Below, in pieces: positions 1-13,350 of a stretch of DNA of 64,000 nt. Origin of the DNA: Paulownia fortunei (lineage: Eukaryota; Streptophyta; Magnoliopsida; Lamiales; Paulowniaceae); contig CM033121.1 of NCBI GenBank assembly GCA_019321725.1, forward strand, positions 15,252,001 through 15,316,000. The letters are read 5' to 3'. A program made the position numbers and the translations under genes. Under the pieces are notes generated by a model that did no database searches, was not told the DNA's origin, and worked only from the letters and a program-made list of their open reading frames with translations. Numbering within the stretch: the first letter of the stretch is position 1; every line of letters begins with the position of its first letter.

Positions 1-402
1 AGATACAAAATCTCCCAGATTTTGTGAGTTCTGCTCAAGATCCGTTCCATATCCTAATTGATTCTTCCATACTTATCTCTAGACTAATTAAAACCAATAA
101 ATAATTGGTGTTGTGATATGGTAAGTCAACACTTTCCATCATTGAAACATACTAACCATGCACGGTCCTATTTTTACATTTATGGTCAAAACTTGATACT
201 TACAACTAGAAGCTGAATGACGTTGTAACAATTATATAGAGCAATATTAAAACATAGGTTATCACAATCTAAATAAATTCCCATGCTTCAATAACTAGAA
301 AAATTCAAGTATTTTCTTAAGAATCACACATCAGAATACCTAGCTAGATAACTCCCCTTATTTACATGATCTGAAATCACGTGCATCAAGTTATAACAAC
401 CT

Positions 403-542
403 AAATCATTTAAGTAATTCAAAACATAAGCAAGCAAATAAATTATCCAGCTCAAAAAAAATCAATCATCATAAATCATTTAAGTAATTCAAAACATAAG
501 CAAGCAAATAAATTATCCAACTAAAAAAAAATCAATCATCAA
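403..542. repeat. 70-bp tandem duplication
   Basis: The block starting AAATCATTTAAGTAATTC at 403 is repeated from 473 with very few differences (for example ATCCAGCTC versus ATCCAACTA). The two near-identical copies sit head to tail, which indicates a recent local duplication. No coding content is seen. Confidence 0.9.
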
Positions 543-1773
543 TAATCCATCCTCAATGATTACTCCCACTGGGCGAAAGTCCACCTGAACTAGAATCAAG
601 ATTGGAATTATCATCATGAGTGTCAATAATGGCAACTTCCTCTGATTATTTGGCCTGAAGCTTAATAAATCAAAACAAAAAGATGACGATGTTGAAACAT
701 ATGCAAAGGACAATGTTGTAATATAAGTCAATCAAACCACACAGTCTCCCCATCATTAAAATTTTAAAAAAAAATCAAGCACTTATGCAGAGATATCAAA
801 AGCATTACAGAATACCATATGTGCAAAACATCTTATTCGAATCCACCTGTTCCCAGTACTTCTGCGAAAAAAATCAAGCAATGAAGAGATATAGCAATAT
901 TGCAATAAGATCACATAACAAAATTATCGAATTGCAACATAATTATTCTCCCCATGCATTCATGATTCTAATAAAATAATTCAAAGGCCATATACTTCAA
1001 TGTTAGCACATCAGCAAGAAAATAAGTAGCACTAGGTCATTCAGAATTTGTTAGTCAATTCAATAATACTAATTCATATAATCAGGCAGTAATGTATCAT
1101 CCATATTTTTTAGTTCCATAAAAATCATTGACACATGATTCCTAATACATTCTTTCTCCAACTTGGATGAACTAACATCACCAATTTTCACAGACAGATT
1201 TATCAATCAATGAATTAGGACAAATGAGGATTTGAGTTTAAAAATAGTTGTCTTGCAACACAGAAAACGAAAAGTATTTTACTTTAATGTAAACCCTAAG
1301 CAATTTAAAAATCGGCACCATTTTCTTTCCAAAACACAATCCTTCTTTTTAGTTCCCTACTACCATGACTTTTGATTCCATCTTTATTTGAAATTTGAAT
1401 GTGAAAAAAATATGTGGTCAACGATCTTGTTACATGTAACGGCTACTAGTATTTTTTTAAATTATATATATACGAAATTTAAATATGAACAAAGTTTACT
1501 CTTAAAAAAAATGCGAAATATTTAAAACTCTCTTTGCTTAAAGAAAATTAGGAATAATCATTTAACACTTATAAAATACAAAGTTCTCAAAACTCCACGT
1601 AACGAAAACGGAAAAGAATTTAATTTCAAAACATTATCTTCTCAAAATCTTAAGAAAGCAAAACCCATAATAAAATATGTCTAAAGGTTCTAAAATTGGA
1701 AATTCATTTAATAACTTAAGACAATGGGCAAGTCGCTGGGCTATCTCTGTCCATCTCTTGGATGTCATCACCT

Positions 1774-1775
<2 letters not shown>

Positions 1776-1806
<31 letters not shown>
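1776..1806. repeat. (AT)n microsatellite
   Basis: About 15 uninterrupted AT dinucleotides. This is typical of plant intergenic DNA and may vary in length between individuals. Confidence 0.95.
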
Positions 1807-1807
<1 letters not shown>

Positions 1808-2519
1808 CACGGAATGAGCTTCAACAAACTTAGTAATTAACCCATGCATGAATGCATGCTCATAAATGCTTGTTGTGTAAAAACTTATCTAGTAACTCCC
1901 TTTTTTAAAACGTAAAAAGGTTTTAATTTGAAAGTCTTGGACTTGGACATCAACTTAAAAAAAAACTTTGAACTTAAATCTTTGACTTGGAAATATTGAA
2001 CTTGAACATTATCGTGGAAACTTTTGAATCTTTCATTTCATTGACCAAGTCACGAGTTCACTTGGTGAGACATCCAGTTGATCAGAGATGTAGTGGGCCT
2101 AGTTATTTGGAACCAGAAATATATACCGGTATAAGTACTTTCATTTTTTCGCAAGCGGTACATCAACATTAACATTAAACATTACATTTGGCCATAAAGG
2201 CCCTTGGTCGGAATGCCGTCCCCCGCGCCCATTTCCCCTCACACCCTTCTCAGCATCAATGCACACTTGACTAAACTTTTGGAAACAAAATATTTGGAGT
2301 ACATGTATCTTCAAAAATAGACCTGCATGCTCATATCACCTTCTAAGCTTAACTTAATCATGCATCATGTTTGTTGATATGATATGCAAGTGAAATGGCA
2401 GTATAAGGATAATAAACACACAGAACTTAAAGCATCAACACATAATCACACACATATCATCACTTTAGCACATAATTGCATGTGTGGAACTAGGGTGGGG
2501 TTACTTACATTTTGAACTC

Positions 2520-3690
2520 TAAACCAACTTGAATTCTATCGACTAAGTCGCCCTCCAATGCTGTCGTTCACAAATCCTTTGAAAAACTTTGAAGTAGATC
2601 ATAAAACACATTCTTCCTCGTCCATCTAGGGTTGTAAAGATGCTAACTTTGGGTTTGCAGAGGGTGGAAGGGTGGTTTGTACATCTTAGATTAAGGTACA
2701 TGTTGTATCTCAAAATAATCAAGTTGAGTTATTAGACTCTTCACCTTCTCAAGATATATAAGCGTTAGCCTCATAGTCCCCTTTGACTTGATTAACCACT
2801 AACTAAGAGTCGCTGTAGGATTTCACATATTTTGCTCCAACCACTAACATTATCTTTAACCCTATAATGAAAGCTTCATATTCAACCTCATTATTTGACG
2901 CTTTGAAATCAAACCTTAAGGCGTATTTAAAGATGTAGGCCTTAGGGTAAGTTAGAGTTAGACTAGCACCACTCTTCCCAAGGTTTGATAAGCCATCAAC
3001 ATATACGGTCTAGAGACTATATTTTCTCTAACAGTCAAGGTCTGGCTCAACCTTAGGTGCTAAGGTTCTAACTTCTTTATCTTTGGTAGTGCATTCAACT
3101 ACCAAATCAGTTAAAACTTGGGCCTTCATAGCTAGTCCAGGTTAGTATTGAATGTTAAACTCATTGAGCTTAATAGACCACTTTACCAACCTTCATGATG
3201 TCTCTAGCTTTTACAAGATTTGTTTCCAAGGTTGTTCAATGAGCACTACCATTGTATGTGCTTGAAAATAAGGTCTCAACTTACAAGTTGAGACCACCAC
3301 TATGAATGCCAATTCTTTAACCTTCGGGGTAGTGTATCTGAGCACCCCTGAGGACTAAGCTTACATAGTAGATTAGATTTTGAATCCCATCATCTTCTCT
3401 AATCAATATTGAGCTTATCGCAGTAAAGCACCTCTCTTATAGGGGTATCGTCAAGAGTGGCAGAGAGCCTAAGCAAGATTTTAAGTCTTTGAAAGCCCTT
3501 TCACACTCATCTGTCCATGAGAAATTCTACTTATTCTTTAGAATCCTAAAAAAACGTAGACTCTTCTCTACTGACTTGGATAAAAAATGACTAAGGGCTG
3601 CCAGTTGTCCAGTGAGTCTTTGAACTTCTTTCATAGTTTGAGGAGGATTCATCTCTGTCAGTGCCTTGATTTTCTTGTTTGAGTTATGCC
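2520..3690 (-). pseudogene. Tat-type gypsy pol relic (RT/RNase H tail plus second RNase H)
   Basis: On the minus strand, the end of a reverse transcriptase-RNase H region is readable from about 3690. It contains EVQRLTGQLAALSHFLSKS followed by WTDECERAFKDLKSCLGSL. Further on (about 3020-2780) comes a second, plant-type RNase H with YVDGLSNLGKSGASLTL, ALRFDFKASNNEVEYEA and YSDS. A second RNase H behind the first is known from the Tat/Ogre lineage of Ty3/gypsy elements. Several stops and frameshifts interrupt the frame, and the YFDD core of the RT, gag and integrase are absent. The right end abuts a TGTTAG-family LTR copy. This is a dead fragment. The lineage call rests on the paired RNase H domains. 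Confidence 0.8.
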
Positions 3691-3692
3691 AG

Positions 3693-5593
3693 GTGTGCTA
3701 ATTAATTATCACTTCTACACTATAGCCTATAGACAATATTATTCAAAATATATTAACAAATTGGTAATTTTTTATCTTTAATTTCCTTTAAGCAATTAAA
3801 TAAAGTCCCTAGGCCATACATAACTATGGGGATGGCCGCGCATATAATGGTGATCATGAAATATATCTCTATGGGTTTGGTCTTAAATTAGTTCTAAATT
3901 GAGGGTTCATTGAGATTGAACATCAATAAGCTGTAAAGACTCGCTCACATGATGCATGCTCGAAAGGAAGATATCTCATTCTATAGGCATCGATATAGTA
4001 ATACTAGTATATGTGTGCAGGTGCTCATTGGGAAACAAGTACACTAAACAAGTCCACGAAAAATTCTCAATTGAAAATATTGTACGTTGAATGAGAATTT
4101 TCTAGTTACGATAATGTATAAATTAGTCATTTGACTTGAGGCACCATGGTAGCCTTGTGCACGACATTATGCACTTTCATAAATTTTCTAATTGCAGGAT
4201 TAGGTGTATGATCTTCGTGCATGAAGGTTAATGAGTAACCAACAAAAGATCTGTAACCTATCTAGCAGAATAGGTTAACCACTTATGCGTTCCACAGTCC
4301 TTAACTCAAAAGTGTTTGGCCAAAGCAGGATGAATATTAGATGAGGGTTTTCTAATAATTCATCACGAGTCAATATGAATAGGAATATAATTATAGTTAT
4401 TAAGTCAATTAAGGTTTTGACTAATAATCCATACCCTAAACTTAATAGGGAGATTAGTTTATGGAAGGACAGGACTTGCATAGTACTAGTAATAGAAATA
4501 GGTTCTTACTAATTCACCTAGTATTGGGTAGTCAAGATGCACTGTTAGGTGTTTTTCTTAACTTGTGAGGTTTTTGGAATTAAGGAGTTAATTTTAAAAT
4601 GAATTAATTAATTAGAATATCTTTTATAAATTCATTAAGTTGCAATAGTTGCAAGCCCATTGCTAACTTAGTTGTGAGCTAAATGGTTCACACATAAAAT
4701 AAAACAGATCACTTCTACCTAGAATATTATCCAAGGAGTTGGATCAAGTTAATTAATGGAGATTAATTAACTTGGACCTATAATTAATTTAATGAGTTAA
4801 ATTAACTCATCCAATTAAATAATAATATATAATTAGACCTAATAAGGATTAGAAGCTCTTTGGGAGTAAATTGAATAGTTAATTGGATCAATTTATTAAT
4901 AGGCTTTAAACTAATTTAAAGGGTTAAATTAATTTAACTAATATAATTAATGGGATTATTTAAATTCGACCAGATTTAATTAGGTGGCCATGTGGAACCA
5001 ATTAATTAGGCATTAAAGATTTTGAAGAAGTGAAGAATCACTTAGTGGTTGTAATCTTCTCCTTTAATTTGTTCTTTCATTTTGTTTAGTTTGAGAAATT
5101 TATAAGAATCATGAGGTGGAAAACACTTGGTGCTTACTTAATTTCAATATGAACTAAATCACTTTTGCAAAGGCTTGGAAAGCCATTTCTATTGTGTTAT
5201 GAGTTGATGTTTATATTGTGATTGGAATGTTGTTATTATTGTGATAAGCATATGCTAAGTTTTCAATGCTTCTTGAGACTTGACCGATTTTAAGTTGATT
5301 TTCATTATTGCAATAAAGATCAAGGGTTGAGGTTGTAATAATGGATCGGATAGTATACACCACAAACCGACCCCTATAAAGATATAGATGTGGGTACATG
5401 CGGTAGTCACAGGTGTGAAAATCGAAAGCTAGTGGAATTCACAAAGGTCAATGTACTCTTAGTAAGAAGGCCCAAAGCTAGAGATGGCATCGGTGGCCTA
5501 CTAAGGGTAGATAGGTCCGACTCGAGAGAGAGCACCAATTACATTAGGAAGACCCATCATCACACAACACACATCATTCATAATCACAATTAA
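3693..5593 (+). repeat. TGTTAG-family LTR copy A (5' part clear, 3' limit uncertain)
   Basis: From about 3693 the sequence parallels the reverse complement of the copy at 58835-60599. Shared parts are a TTATCTTTAATT...AAGCAATTAAATAAAGTCC block, the GCGCATATAATGGTGATCATG block and the GACTCGCTCACATGATGCATGC block. An AT-rich TTAATTAA zone follows at about 4560-5000. The terminal TGTTAGAG is lost. After about 5090 the similarity to the other copies is no longer visible to me, so the right boundary is a guess. No coding region is recognised. Confidence 0.6.
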
Positions 5594-5870
5594 GCTAGGT
5601 TCATAACAACATAGGATGGCTAACCAATATTTAGACTCTCCTTAGTATTGAATTCAATCCCCTAATCTCCATGGGTTTTAGTTAATTTTTTCAATTTAGT
5701 AGTTAAAATGCAACTACCACCACAATCGTTAGGTCAATATAGCATAGATAAATTATTTTTGGTACTTACACACACACTCACTAGGGATACGATACTCCAC
5801 TCATTCTTTATTACTTGTTGATACGATGCACTTGTGTTTGTACCACTTTATTTTGGGGTCATTAAGTTTT
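5594..5870 (+). repeat. 3' part of the 5' LTR of element F
   Basis: This stretch directly precedes the primer-binding site. It has the look of the ends of other Athila LTRs in this window (TTTATTACTTGTTG..., then ...CACTTGTGTTTGTA). The LTR start TGATAAGTGC seen at 18850 is absent here, so the 5' portion was lost or displaced when copy A arrived. The left limit is approximate. Confidence 0.5.
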
Positions 5871-5888
5871 TGGGTCTGTTGTCGGGGA
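5871..5888 (+). other. Decayed tRNA-Asp-type primer-binding site of F
   Basis: TGGGTCTGTTGTCGGGGA aligns with the intact site at 42959 (TGGCGCCGTTGCCGGGGA), with a few substitutions. It marks the junction between LTR and internal region. Confidence 0.7.
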
Positions 5889-6130
5889 GTGTGCTTTATG
5901 TGATATCAAATTTGATTTTAGTTATAGTTTGACCATATTATTTACTTTATTTCTATTTCATTGCTTTTTCTTTTCTTTTATTTTCTTTGAACAAGCTATT
6001 TTGAGAGTTCTTGTTTTTCATTGTAGGTGTTGTTGGTGCATGACTCGGTCATTACATAGGATCTTTACCCATAAACCTAAAAATAAAGAGAACTTTTCGT
6101 TTGTTGATAAAAGAATCAAAAGAGGAAAGA

Positions 6131-6490
6131 ATGGCCAACAACGAGCGAGACGTGGAGAATAGATCATTGTTAGATTGTGCTAAGCCTTCGGTCAATGGGA
6201 CCAATTCGAGTGTTAGGAGGGCAACACTTTTGAGATCAAACCAGCGATCCTTCAAATGATACAAACTTTGGTGCAATATGGTGGTTTACCTAGTGATGAC
6301 CCTAATGCCCACATTGTAAACTTTTTAGAGATTTGTGACACTTTTAAGCATAATAGAGTGATCGATGATGCTATTAGGCTTAGATTGTTTCCATTTTCTT
6401 TGAGAGACAAAGCGAACAGTTTGCTTAATTCATTATCGCCAGATCAATCACCACATGGGAAGCTATGCCACAAGTATTCCTTGCCAAGCA
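6131..6490 (+). pseudogene. gag: Athila gag, N-terminal half (element F)
   Basis: The ATG at 6131 starts a MANNERDVENRS-type N terminus, with a frameshift before 6256. From 6256 the retrotransposon gag domain is clear: [20 protein letters not shown], then [17 protein letters not shown] and [10 protein letters not shown]. The domain is the capsid part of the element's particle protein. Coding similarity stops at 6490, where the inserted minus-strand element starts with TGTTACAACC. The rest of the domain resumes at 15610, so this is one gag gene split by an insertion rather than a truncated one. Confidence 0.85.
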
Positions 6491-6894
6491 TGTTACAACC
6501 TCCTAAAAATATGTATACATATATAGAAATAACTTGTGCAACATAGTTTGTGCATGTATATGTGTGTATAACTTTTTCTTTTTTTCCTGCTAGTTAGTCT
6601 GACAAAAACACTGATAAAAGTAAAGTATTTTCACATCCTATAATACTGTATATACATAGATAGTTATTTGAAAAATAACAAGGTCTATCAAAATCATCAC
6701 AAACTCAAACTCATTTACACTGGAGTTTTGAAAGTGATATATAAGATAAAGTCACTAATATAATACAATAGACTGTAAAATCAAAAGCACAGCCCACACA
6801 ATTGCCCAACAGGTTGTCATCCATGTACGTTGATCTTTGAAAGCCTATAGGAGCTCCACTGCCAGCCCAATAAATCAAATGTCTCAAGTCTCAA
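6491..6894 (-). repeat. 3' LTR fragment of the Tekay-like element
   Basis: 6491-6894 matches 12541-12940 closely: TGT(T/C)ACAACCTCC, then ATGTATACATATATAGAAA and the rest. It breaks off at the start of the TGTTAG-family fragment. The partner LTR continues for another 2.6 kb. Confidence 0.9.
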
Positions 6895-8060
6895 TTAGTT
6901 TCGAGTGATCGTGGGGTATACGCAGTGAAAAATTAAATTTTTTAAAAATATCATACCATAACAATTATAGTAATACCCCAAATCCAATACGATTTTTAAC
7001 GATCTCACAATTTTTAATAGCTATAATAAAATAATAAAAGTAACAATTTATACCTTTCTATACACTCCGATTATCATAGGGTATGAAGTAATCAATTGCT
7101 AACCCCTTTTCTAACTTTGGTTCTCAGGGATCCAAATGTCTCCCCTCTAAAGTAGTCCACATTTTGAGTAAGAACACAAAATTAGAATTCCGCTAGCAAT
7201 TTTGATTTCTTTTCTAATCTAGTTGATGGAGTGTGTATAGAAAATATTAATTCCTGTTATCAACTTATGATAAAAGAATTAATACTTAAAGATTCAATTT
7301 TTTAGAGAAAAAGAACGATGAAGAAAATAATTTTCTTCTCTTAATTTCTATATGGCCAAAAATTATAGGGATATTTCTTCTTCTTACAATTTTCAGCCAT
7401 GAGGTATATATAGGGGGCTCAAAATTCCAAGAGTCCTACTCTTGGTATTTTGTGTCTCCTTTTGATTGGTTGGAAGATATTTTGGTTGATCCAAACTTCT
7501 TCCAACTTTATCCCTTTCACATCTTCCAAAGATATTTAAGGTTTTCCCAAGAATTTCAAACTTTTAACTTTCCATCATTTTTCCAATCACTTTCATTACC
7601 CTTTCCTGATAGGCATTTTTGAATTGGCTTTGGAATTTAAAATAAATCCCACAATTAATCTAATTAATTATCTTACCCAAATTAATTAATCCATCTAGCC
7701 TATCTAATTAAATTAGACCCAATTAAATAATTTAATTATTTAATTAAGTAAATTAATTTAACAAGTAAATTAATTTATGGACTATGCAATTAATTTGATC
7801 AAATCAAATAATTATTTCACTCCAATTGGGCTCCTTAATTTTTTTTAGGTCCAATTAAATAATTTAATTATTTAATTAAATAATTAATTCAACTCCTTAA
7901 ATTAATTTAAGCCCCAATTAATTAATCTCTATTAATTAAATAGATCCAACCCTTTAAATAAATTCCTAAATTAGAAATGTTCCATCTCAAATTGTATGTG
8001 ACCCTTTAGGTTCGCAACTAAGTTAGTAGTGGGATTGCAATATTAGTAGTGATATCATTC
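6895..8060 (-). repeat. TGTTAG-family LTR fragment D
   Basis: Minus-strand orientation. The start, GGGGTATACGCAGTGAAAAATT, matches the end of the copy at 63606 read in reverse (GGGGTATAAGCAGTGAAAAATT). It runs through the family's AT-rich TTAATTAA zone to a region containing AACTAAGTTAGTAGTGGG, then breaks off near 8060. The 5' half of the LTR is absent. Its right edge joins directly to reverse transcriptase coding sequence of the Tekay-like element, so a deletion accompanied or followed its insertion. Confidence 0.75.
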
Positions 8061-8084
8061 TCTTTTATTTTTAGTTGATGGTGC

Positions 8085-10090
8085 CAAATCGCAGATCAAT
8101 TTTTGAAAATAGAGATGCACCTTAGAGCTGATCAAATAAATCTTCTATTCTAGGTAGATGATACTTATTCTTGATTGTAACTTTATTTAACTCTTGGTAG
8201 TCTATACACAATCTCATTGTACCATCCTTCTTGCGTACAAATAGTACTAGTGCACCCCATGGTGAAAAGCTGGGTCTGATAAAACCTTTATCCAATAATT
8301 CCTGTATTTGTATCTTCAATTCTTTCAACTCAGTTGGTACCATTCAGTATGGAACTTTAGATATTTGAGGTGTTTGAGGATTTAGTTCAATGACAAACTC
8401 TATCTCAGGTCTGGTGGTAATTTAGGAAGATCATCATGAAATACTTCTGGATACTCCCGAATAATTGGCACTTCATTAAGGATCGGATGGTGTTGTTCTT
8501 CAATGCTCATGACACTCACCAAATATCCCTCGCAACCACTATCCAATAATTTTTGTGCTTTCAATGCTGATATAATAGGGAATTTAGAGTTTTTACGATT
8601 CCGATAAAGGTGAACGGTTCCTCCCCAGGAGGTTGAAAAGTCACTATCTTTCTCTGAAAATCTGTAGTAACATGATACTTTGACAACCAATCCATGCCCA
8701 AAATCATATCATAGTCATTCATGGGCAAAACAATTAAATCAATATAGAGTTCTCTATTTTCAATAGGAATAACACAATCTCTTAAAACATGGTTAGTTTA
8801 TTTTGAATCTCCCGAAGGAATTATCATATTGTAACTACCCTCAATAGTATCAGGTACTCTACCCAACCTCTTCACATATTCAGTGGATATAAATGAGTGT
8901 GTAGCTCCAGAATCAAACAATACAAATGCTGGAATACCAAAGATAGAGAATTTACCTATTACTACTGATAGGTTCACCTCAGTATCTGATCTAGTGATGG
9001 TAAAGACTCTAGCTAGAATTTTTCTTTATCCTTTTAGATTTGGATTATCTGGGCATACTCTGGTAATATGTCCGACCTTTCCATAAATAAAGCAAATTCT
9101 AGTCTCTGTAAGGCAGACTCCACTGTGCTGACCACCATATTTCGGGCAAGAAGATTGTGACATCAGTGCTTTGCCTTGATCAATATTTGTATGCTTACTA
9201 TGATCCCACTATTGTTGCCCTTGTCTTGATTGGAATTTAGATTTTTTATTCTGCATTTGAAATGGTCTCTTCTTTTCATTCCCAACCCATCGTTCTCCCT
9301 ATCTTTGCTTAAATTAAAATCAAATCTCCTGAGCACGGGAAATTCTAAGTTCAGCTTGTTTTGCCACTAAAGCTCTCTCAGCAATTTATGAGTATTTCAC
9401 TCCTTGTATTCCTGCCATATTCACATCTCTATATAACTCTGGTCTCAAGCCTTCAATAAATCTTTCAACTTTTAATGCATTAGTGTTGACCATATGTGTG
9501 GCAAATCTAGATAGCTGTTCAAATTTATGAATGTATTCTCCAACTGTCATAGCTCTTTACCATAGCTGTATAAATTCATTCATCTTCATTGCACTAACTG
9601 GAGCTGTGAAATATTTATTTTGAAATAACTTTTTGAATCTATCCCAAGTCATGATAGTGGTGTCTTCGATGCTCCTCATTGTATCCCACCAATGTCCAGC
9701 ACTGCCTCGAAACATAAAGGATGCACACACTACTTTCTCATTTTCTGAAACTCTACTGTACTGAAACATATCTTATAGAGTTTTCAACCAATCTTCTCTA
9801 GTTGTAGGATCTAATGCATCCTTAAATGCCGGTATGTTTAGTTTTCTAAATCTTTCACCAACTATCTCCACCTATCTACTCGAGGTTGTGGTTAAACCAT
9901 TTCACCCCTTAGTTGTCCACCCATATCCTTTGCTAGATAAGTTGTTGAATTTATTTTGATTGTTGTTGAATAAGCTCTATAAGTCGATTAATGATAACAT
10001 CATGATCCTTATTTGGAATAGGTATCTCCTCTCATAGGGCTCCACTACTACTTTCACCCCTTGTTCTCACTATGACTGCAATACCATTTT
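8085..10090 (-). pseudogene. Gypsy gag-protease-RT relic (Tekay-like element)
   Basis: Read on the minus strand from about 10090: a gag domain (SENEKVVCASFMFRGSAGHW, then MTWDRFKKLFQNKYF), then a zinc-knuckle-like CFIYGKVGHITRVC near 9100-9050. Next is an aspartic protease with LFDSGATHSFI (about 8920) and MILGMDWLSKYHV (about 8690). Last is the beginning of a reverse transcriptase with [20 protein letters not shown] (about 8200). The first knuckle position reads CFIY, so its second cysteine is lost. Several stops and shifts break the frame. Everything after the RT start (YVDD box, RNase H, integrase, chromodomain) is missing because the fragment ends at the inserted LTR piece near 8060. It cannot encode a working polyprotein. 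Confidence 0.85.
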
Positions 10091-10218
10091 AGTTTTTTAA
10101 CAATTTTTTCTATAACAAATGGCCAATATAATTCATGAAATATATAATTCATTATAACATAAAATAAAACTTACTGGTATGGCTGTGCTCCACAAGTTCC
10201 AAGATCATGTATATAGAT

Positions 10219-12498
10219 TGTAAGACCCAATTTTTTCCTACATAACCAATAATAAGCATCTTGCATGAATATGCATTTAATCAATTGCATTATCGAATTA
10301 TGGCATACAAATAACATGATTGCACGAGCATAAATAATTGTTATTATATGATTCAGTTATGCTTTAACATGCATTAGTACATGAAATATGAGATCAAACT
10401 TTTGTTTCTTGATTTAACATATTCCTTAAGTGCCTTTTTGTAGTTAAAAGTTCGGCATCTCAGTTAAGGAAGATTGATGTGTTGAATGGCCATGAAATAA
10501 ATTATTCGTATTGCTCTATATTTGTTATATTCTAAAGTGATTATTTACCTAAATATTTGCTTTAAATATGTTACATTTGACTAAGAACTAAAAGTATGCA
10601 AAATGGTGCAATTTGATTGGTTGGTTGATTAGGTTGCATGAAATCATTCTAAACTATATTACACTTGATTATAACACCAAAGCATCAATTTTTGTCATCT
10701 CCCTAGCCTATAAATGTGGCTTTTGGCATGAGAAGACACCAATCATGATGCAACCAATCATCACCCTCCCCTTACGTCTTTTTGAAATGTCAAACAAGTT
10801 ATTTTTAGCCATGTTTTCTTGTGAAAGCTCCTCAAAAATGACCAGCCTTCTTCTTCAAAGTTTCTCCCAAATTTCTACACTCTCTTACTCACAAAAATTA
10901 AATTCAATTCACAGGAATCCATAGAATACAAACTAGAACAAGTTTTCACCCTTTCAAGTTTGAAAACCATTGATTTTGGAGTTTAATTCCAATCTAATCA
11001 AGCTATATTCTTTTTCAATGTTTCTTATGATGAATTTATGGTATCTTGGATGGTTACATATTTTAGTATCTTTTTGTATGATTGAAAACTTAATTGGGTT
11101 AAACTTGAAGCCAAACCCAAGCTAGTTAAGCCAGTTTCTAACAAAATTGATAGTCTTGTAAAATATGCTTAATTTACTTATTTCTATTAATATTCTAATG
11201 CTTATATTATGTTTGGAAGTTCCTATGAATGATTGAAAATAATAGCAATTAGTTTTCTTAATTGAAGGTTACAATCAATTTAAGTTAGAACCGAGTTTAT
11301 GTTATGTTAATTTGAATTGTGTGCATGTTTTAGGAGCTGCCCTAATAAATTATATTTAAATTATTAGTTATTTAATGGCTGCCCTAATGTTTAATGTCTT
11401 GAATTAGTAGTAAAATATAGAGTATGCATTATTTTTAAGGTTATGTAATTGATATGAAATTATTTACAAAAGATTGAAAAGTATATATGATTTTAACTAG
11501 AATAGACTAAATGATTTATAAAAGGATATTAAATGGTACATGATTTGATTATGTTAGGCCTTTAACACATCCTATCTTCCAAAGAAATTGACCTCTTCAC
11601 TTAGCATAAAGTGGACTTGAGGTAAGTTGAAACTTTCATTTGCTATAGCACAAGAATCATATAATGTTGTTCATGTTTTAATGTAATTGTCATTATTTGT
11701 CAAATGATGTAATGTTTGATGTATTTATGGTTTATGAAATATGATATTTTTAAGAATATACTGAGGTTTTTTGAAAAGGAAATACGGTACTTAATTGATG
11801 GTCGGGTAGACAAGGGACGCAGGAGGGGCCGGTGGACCTAACAAATGGTGGCAAATACTTGAGATTGAAAAATCAGTATAGGAAAGCTACAATAAATGAG
11901 ATAGAATACGGCTAATACGTGAGATTGAAAGACCAAGTATGAAAATCCCATATTATTTCTCTTATTGGCCAATCATTATGAACAAGTTTCAAAAACTACA
12001 GTTTATCACTATTAGTTAGGTACCGCACTTCAAGGGCCCTAAAGAATGATTTATGAATAAAAGATATTAAATAGAATAATGCATTTAATGATTTATGAGA
12101 TGTGCATATATATTATTTGTTATTGCATCAGTTTCACTTTACTAAGCCTTTAACTCATTAGATTCATGTGATGCAGGTGGAAATGTATAGGTTTAGAGGT
12201 TGACTGAGTCTCTAGAGCGGTCGGATAGATATTTGTTCATATGCCATACTTTAAGCTGTTTTGTTTTTAACTAAGCCGCTTTGTTATGGTTTTGTAAATA
12301 GATGTACTCAGTTTTTAATTATGTATATGGTGTGTTTAAAACAAAATGAAACAACAAATGAATTCAAGTTCTTTCTCTTATAGCCAAAAATGGGATCTTT
12401 ATTAAAACTATAACTCTAGTATTGATGAAAAGTTAACATTTCTTAACTTAACTATATTAGCTTGTTTAGGTTCTGCAGTTAGGTTAAGGGGTATTACA
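10219..12498 (+). repeat. Solo LTR nested in the Tekay-like element
   Basis: A 2280-bp unit with ends TGTAAGACCC...GGGGTATTACA. It is flanked by TAGAT (10214-10218) and TAGAC (12499-12503), a five-base target duplication with one change. It lies between the gag and the primer-binding site of the minus-strand element. No gag-pol is inside, so the partner LTR and internal region were lost by recombination. A TATA-like CTATAAATG near 10707 fits plus orientation. A match to a complete element elsewhere in the genome would settle its family. Confidence 0.8.
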
Positions 12499-12520
12499 TA
12501 GACAGTCTACAGAATCAAGA

Positions 12521-12537
12521 CCTGGGCTTTGATACCA
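12521..12537 (-). other. Primer-binding site of the Tekay-like element
   Basis: The minus strand reads TGGTATCAAAGCCCAGG, close to the initiator-methionine-tRNA site TGGTATCAGAGCC. It is three bases from the LTR end at 12541. It fixes the minus orientation of the element. Confidence 0.85.
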
Positions 12538-13169
12538 CTCTGTCACAACCTCCCCAAAATATGTATACATATATAGAAACAACATGTGCAACATAGTTTG
12601 TGCATGTATGTGTGTGTGTAACTTTTTTTTTTCCAGCTAGTTAGTTTGACAAAACACTGATAAAAGTAAAGTGTTTTCACACCCTATAACACTGTATATA
12701 CATAGATAGTTATTTGAAAAATAACAAGGCCTATCAAAATCATCACAAACTCAAACTCATTTACAATGGATTTTAAAAGTGATATACAAGATAAAGTCAC
12801 TAATATAATACAATAAACTGTAAAATAAAAAACACAGCCACAAAATAGCCCAACAAGTCGTCATCCATGAAAGTTGATCTATGAAAGCATGTAGGCGCTC
12901 CATTGCCAGCCTAGTAAACTAAATTTCTCAAGTCTCACCATGCTCACCTACAATGTTATGCATGCCAAGAGTATGATATAAGATCTCATGTAACTCATCT
13001 CTAAGATATGATGCTAGAATTGTGTCATATTTGAGTACCCATAAATCAAAGAGTTTTTATTCAAAATCACTTCATTTTATAAGGCCCTTGGCTCACCTAC
13101 TATACACCGACAAAGCTTTGTATAATATCAATAATCAAATGGCCAATAACAAATTAATACAGTTGAGTG

Positions 13170-13350
13170 GACCTTCCTCCCATTACTCCTAGAGGTACAT
13201 CCCCTGTCTTCCCCTGTGATCACCTGAGAAGTCTCCCACCCATGGCATCAATCATAATAAAGGCACAACCAAGTGGATATCCTCTCGTGATCACAAAAGG
13301 TCCACCCCCTGTCTTCCCTTGTGATCCACCGAGAAGTATCTCACATGCGG
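13170..13350. repeat. Imperfect direct repeat inside the LTR
   Basis: The block CTGTCTTCCCCTGTGATCA with GAGAAGTCTC recurs about 110 bp later as CTGTCTTCCCTTGTGATCC with GAGAAGTATC. Both are preceded by a TCCCCCTGT-like or ATCCCCTGT-like string. It is a duplicated module in the LTR. Confidence 0.75.

Larger units (their letters stand above)
1..2519. other. AT-rich stretch with no recognised gene
   Basis: No open frame longer than about 70 codons resembles a known protein. The stretch contains a 70-bp tandem duplication and a TA microsatellite, annotated separately. A more GC-rich patch near 2200-2260 resembles the kind of sequence found in plant gypsy LTRs, but I could not find both ends of an LTR. 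It is probably old transposon-derived DNA, by inference from the surroundings only. Confidence 0.5.

Noticed and set aside
2150..2300. GC-rich patch as a gene or CpG-type promoter
   Set aside because: No open frame or second LTR end was found nearby. It is most likely old LTR sequence.
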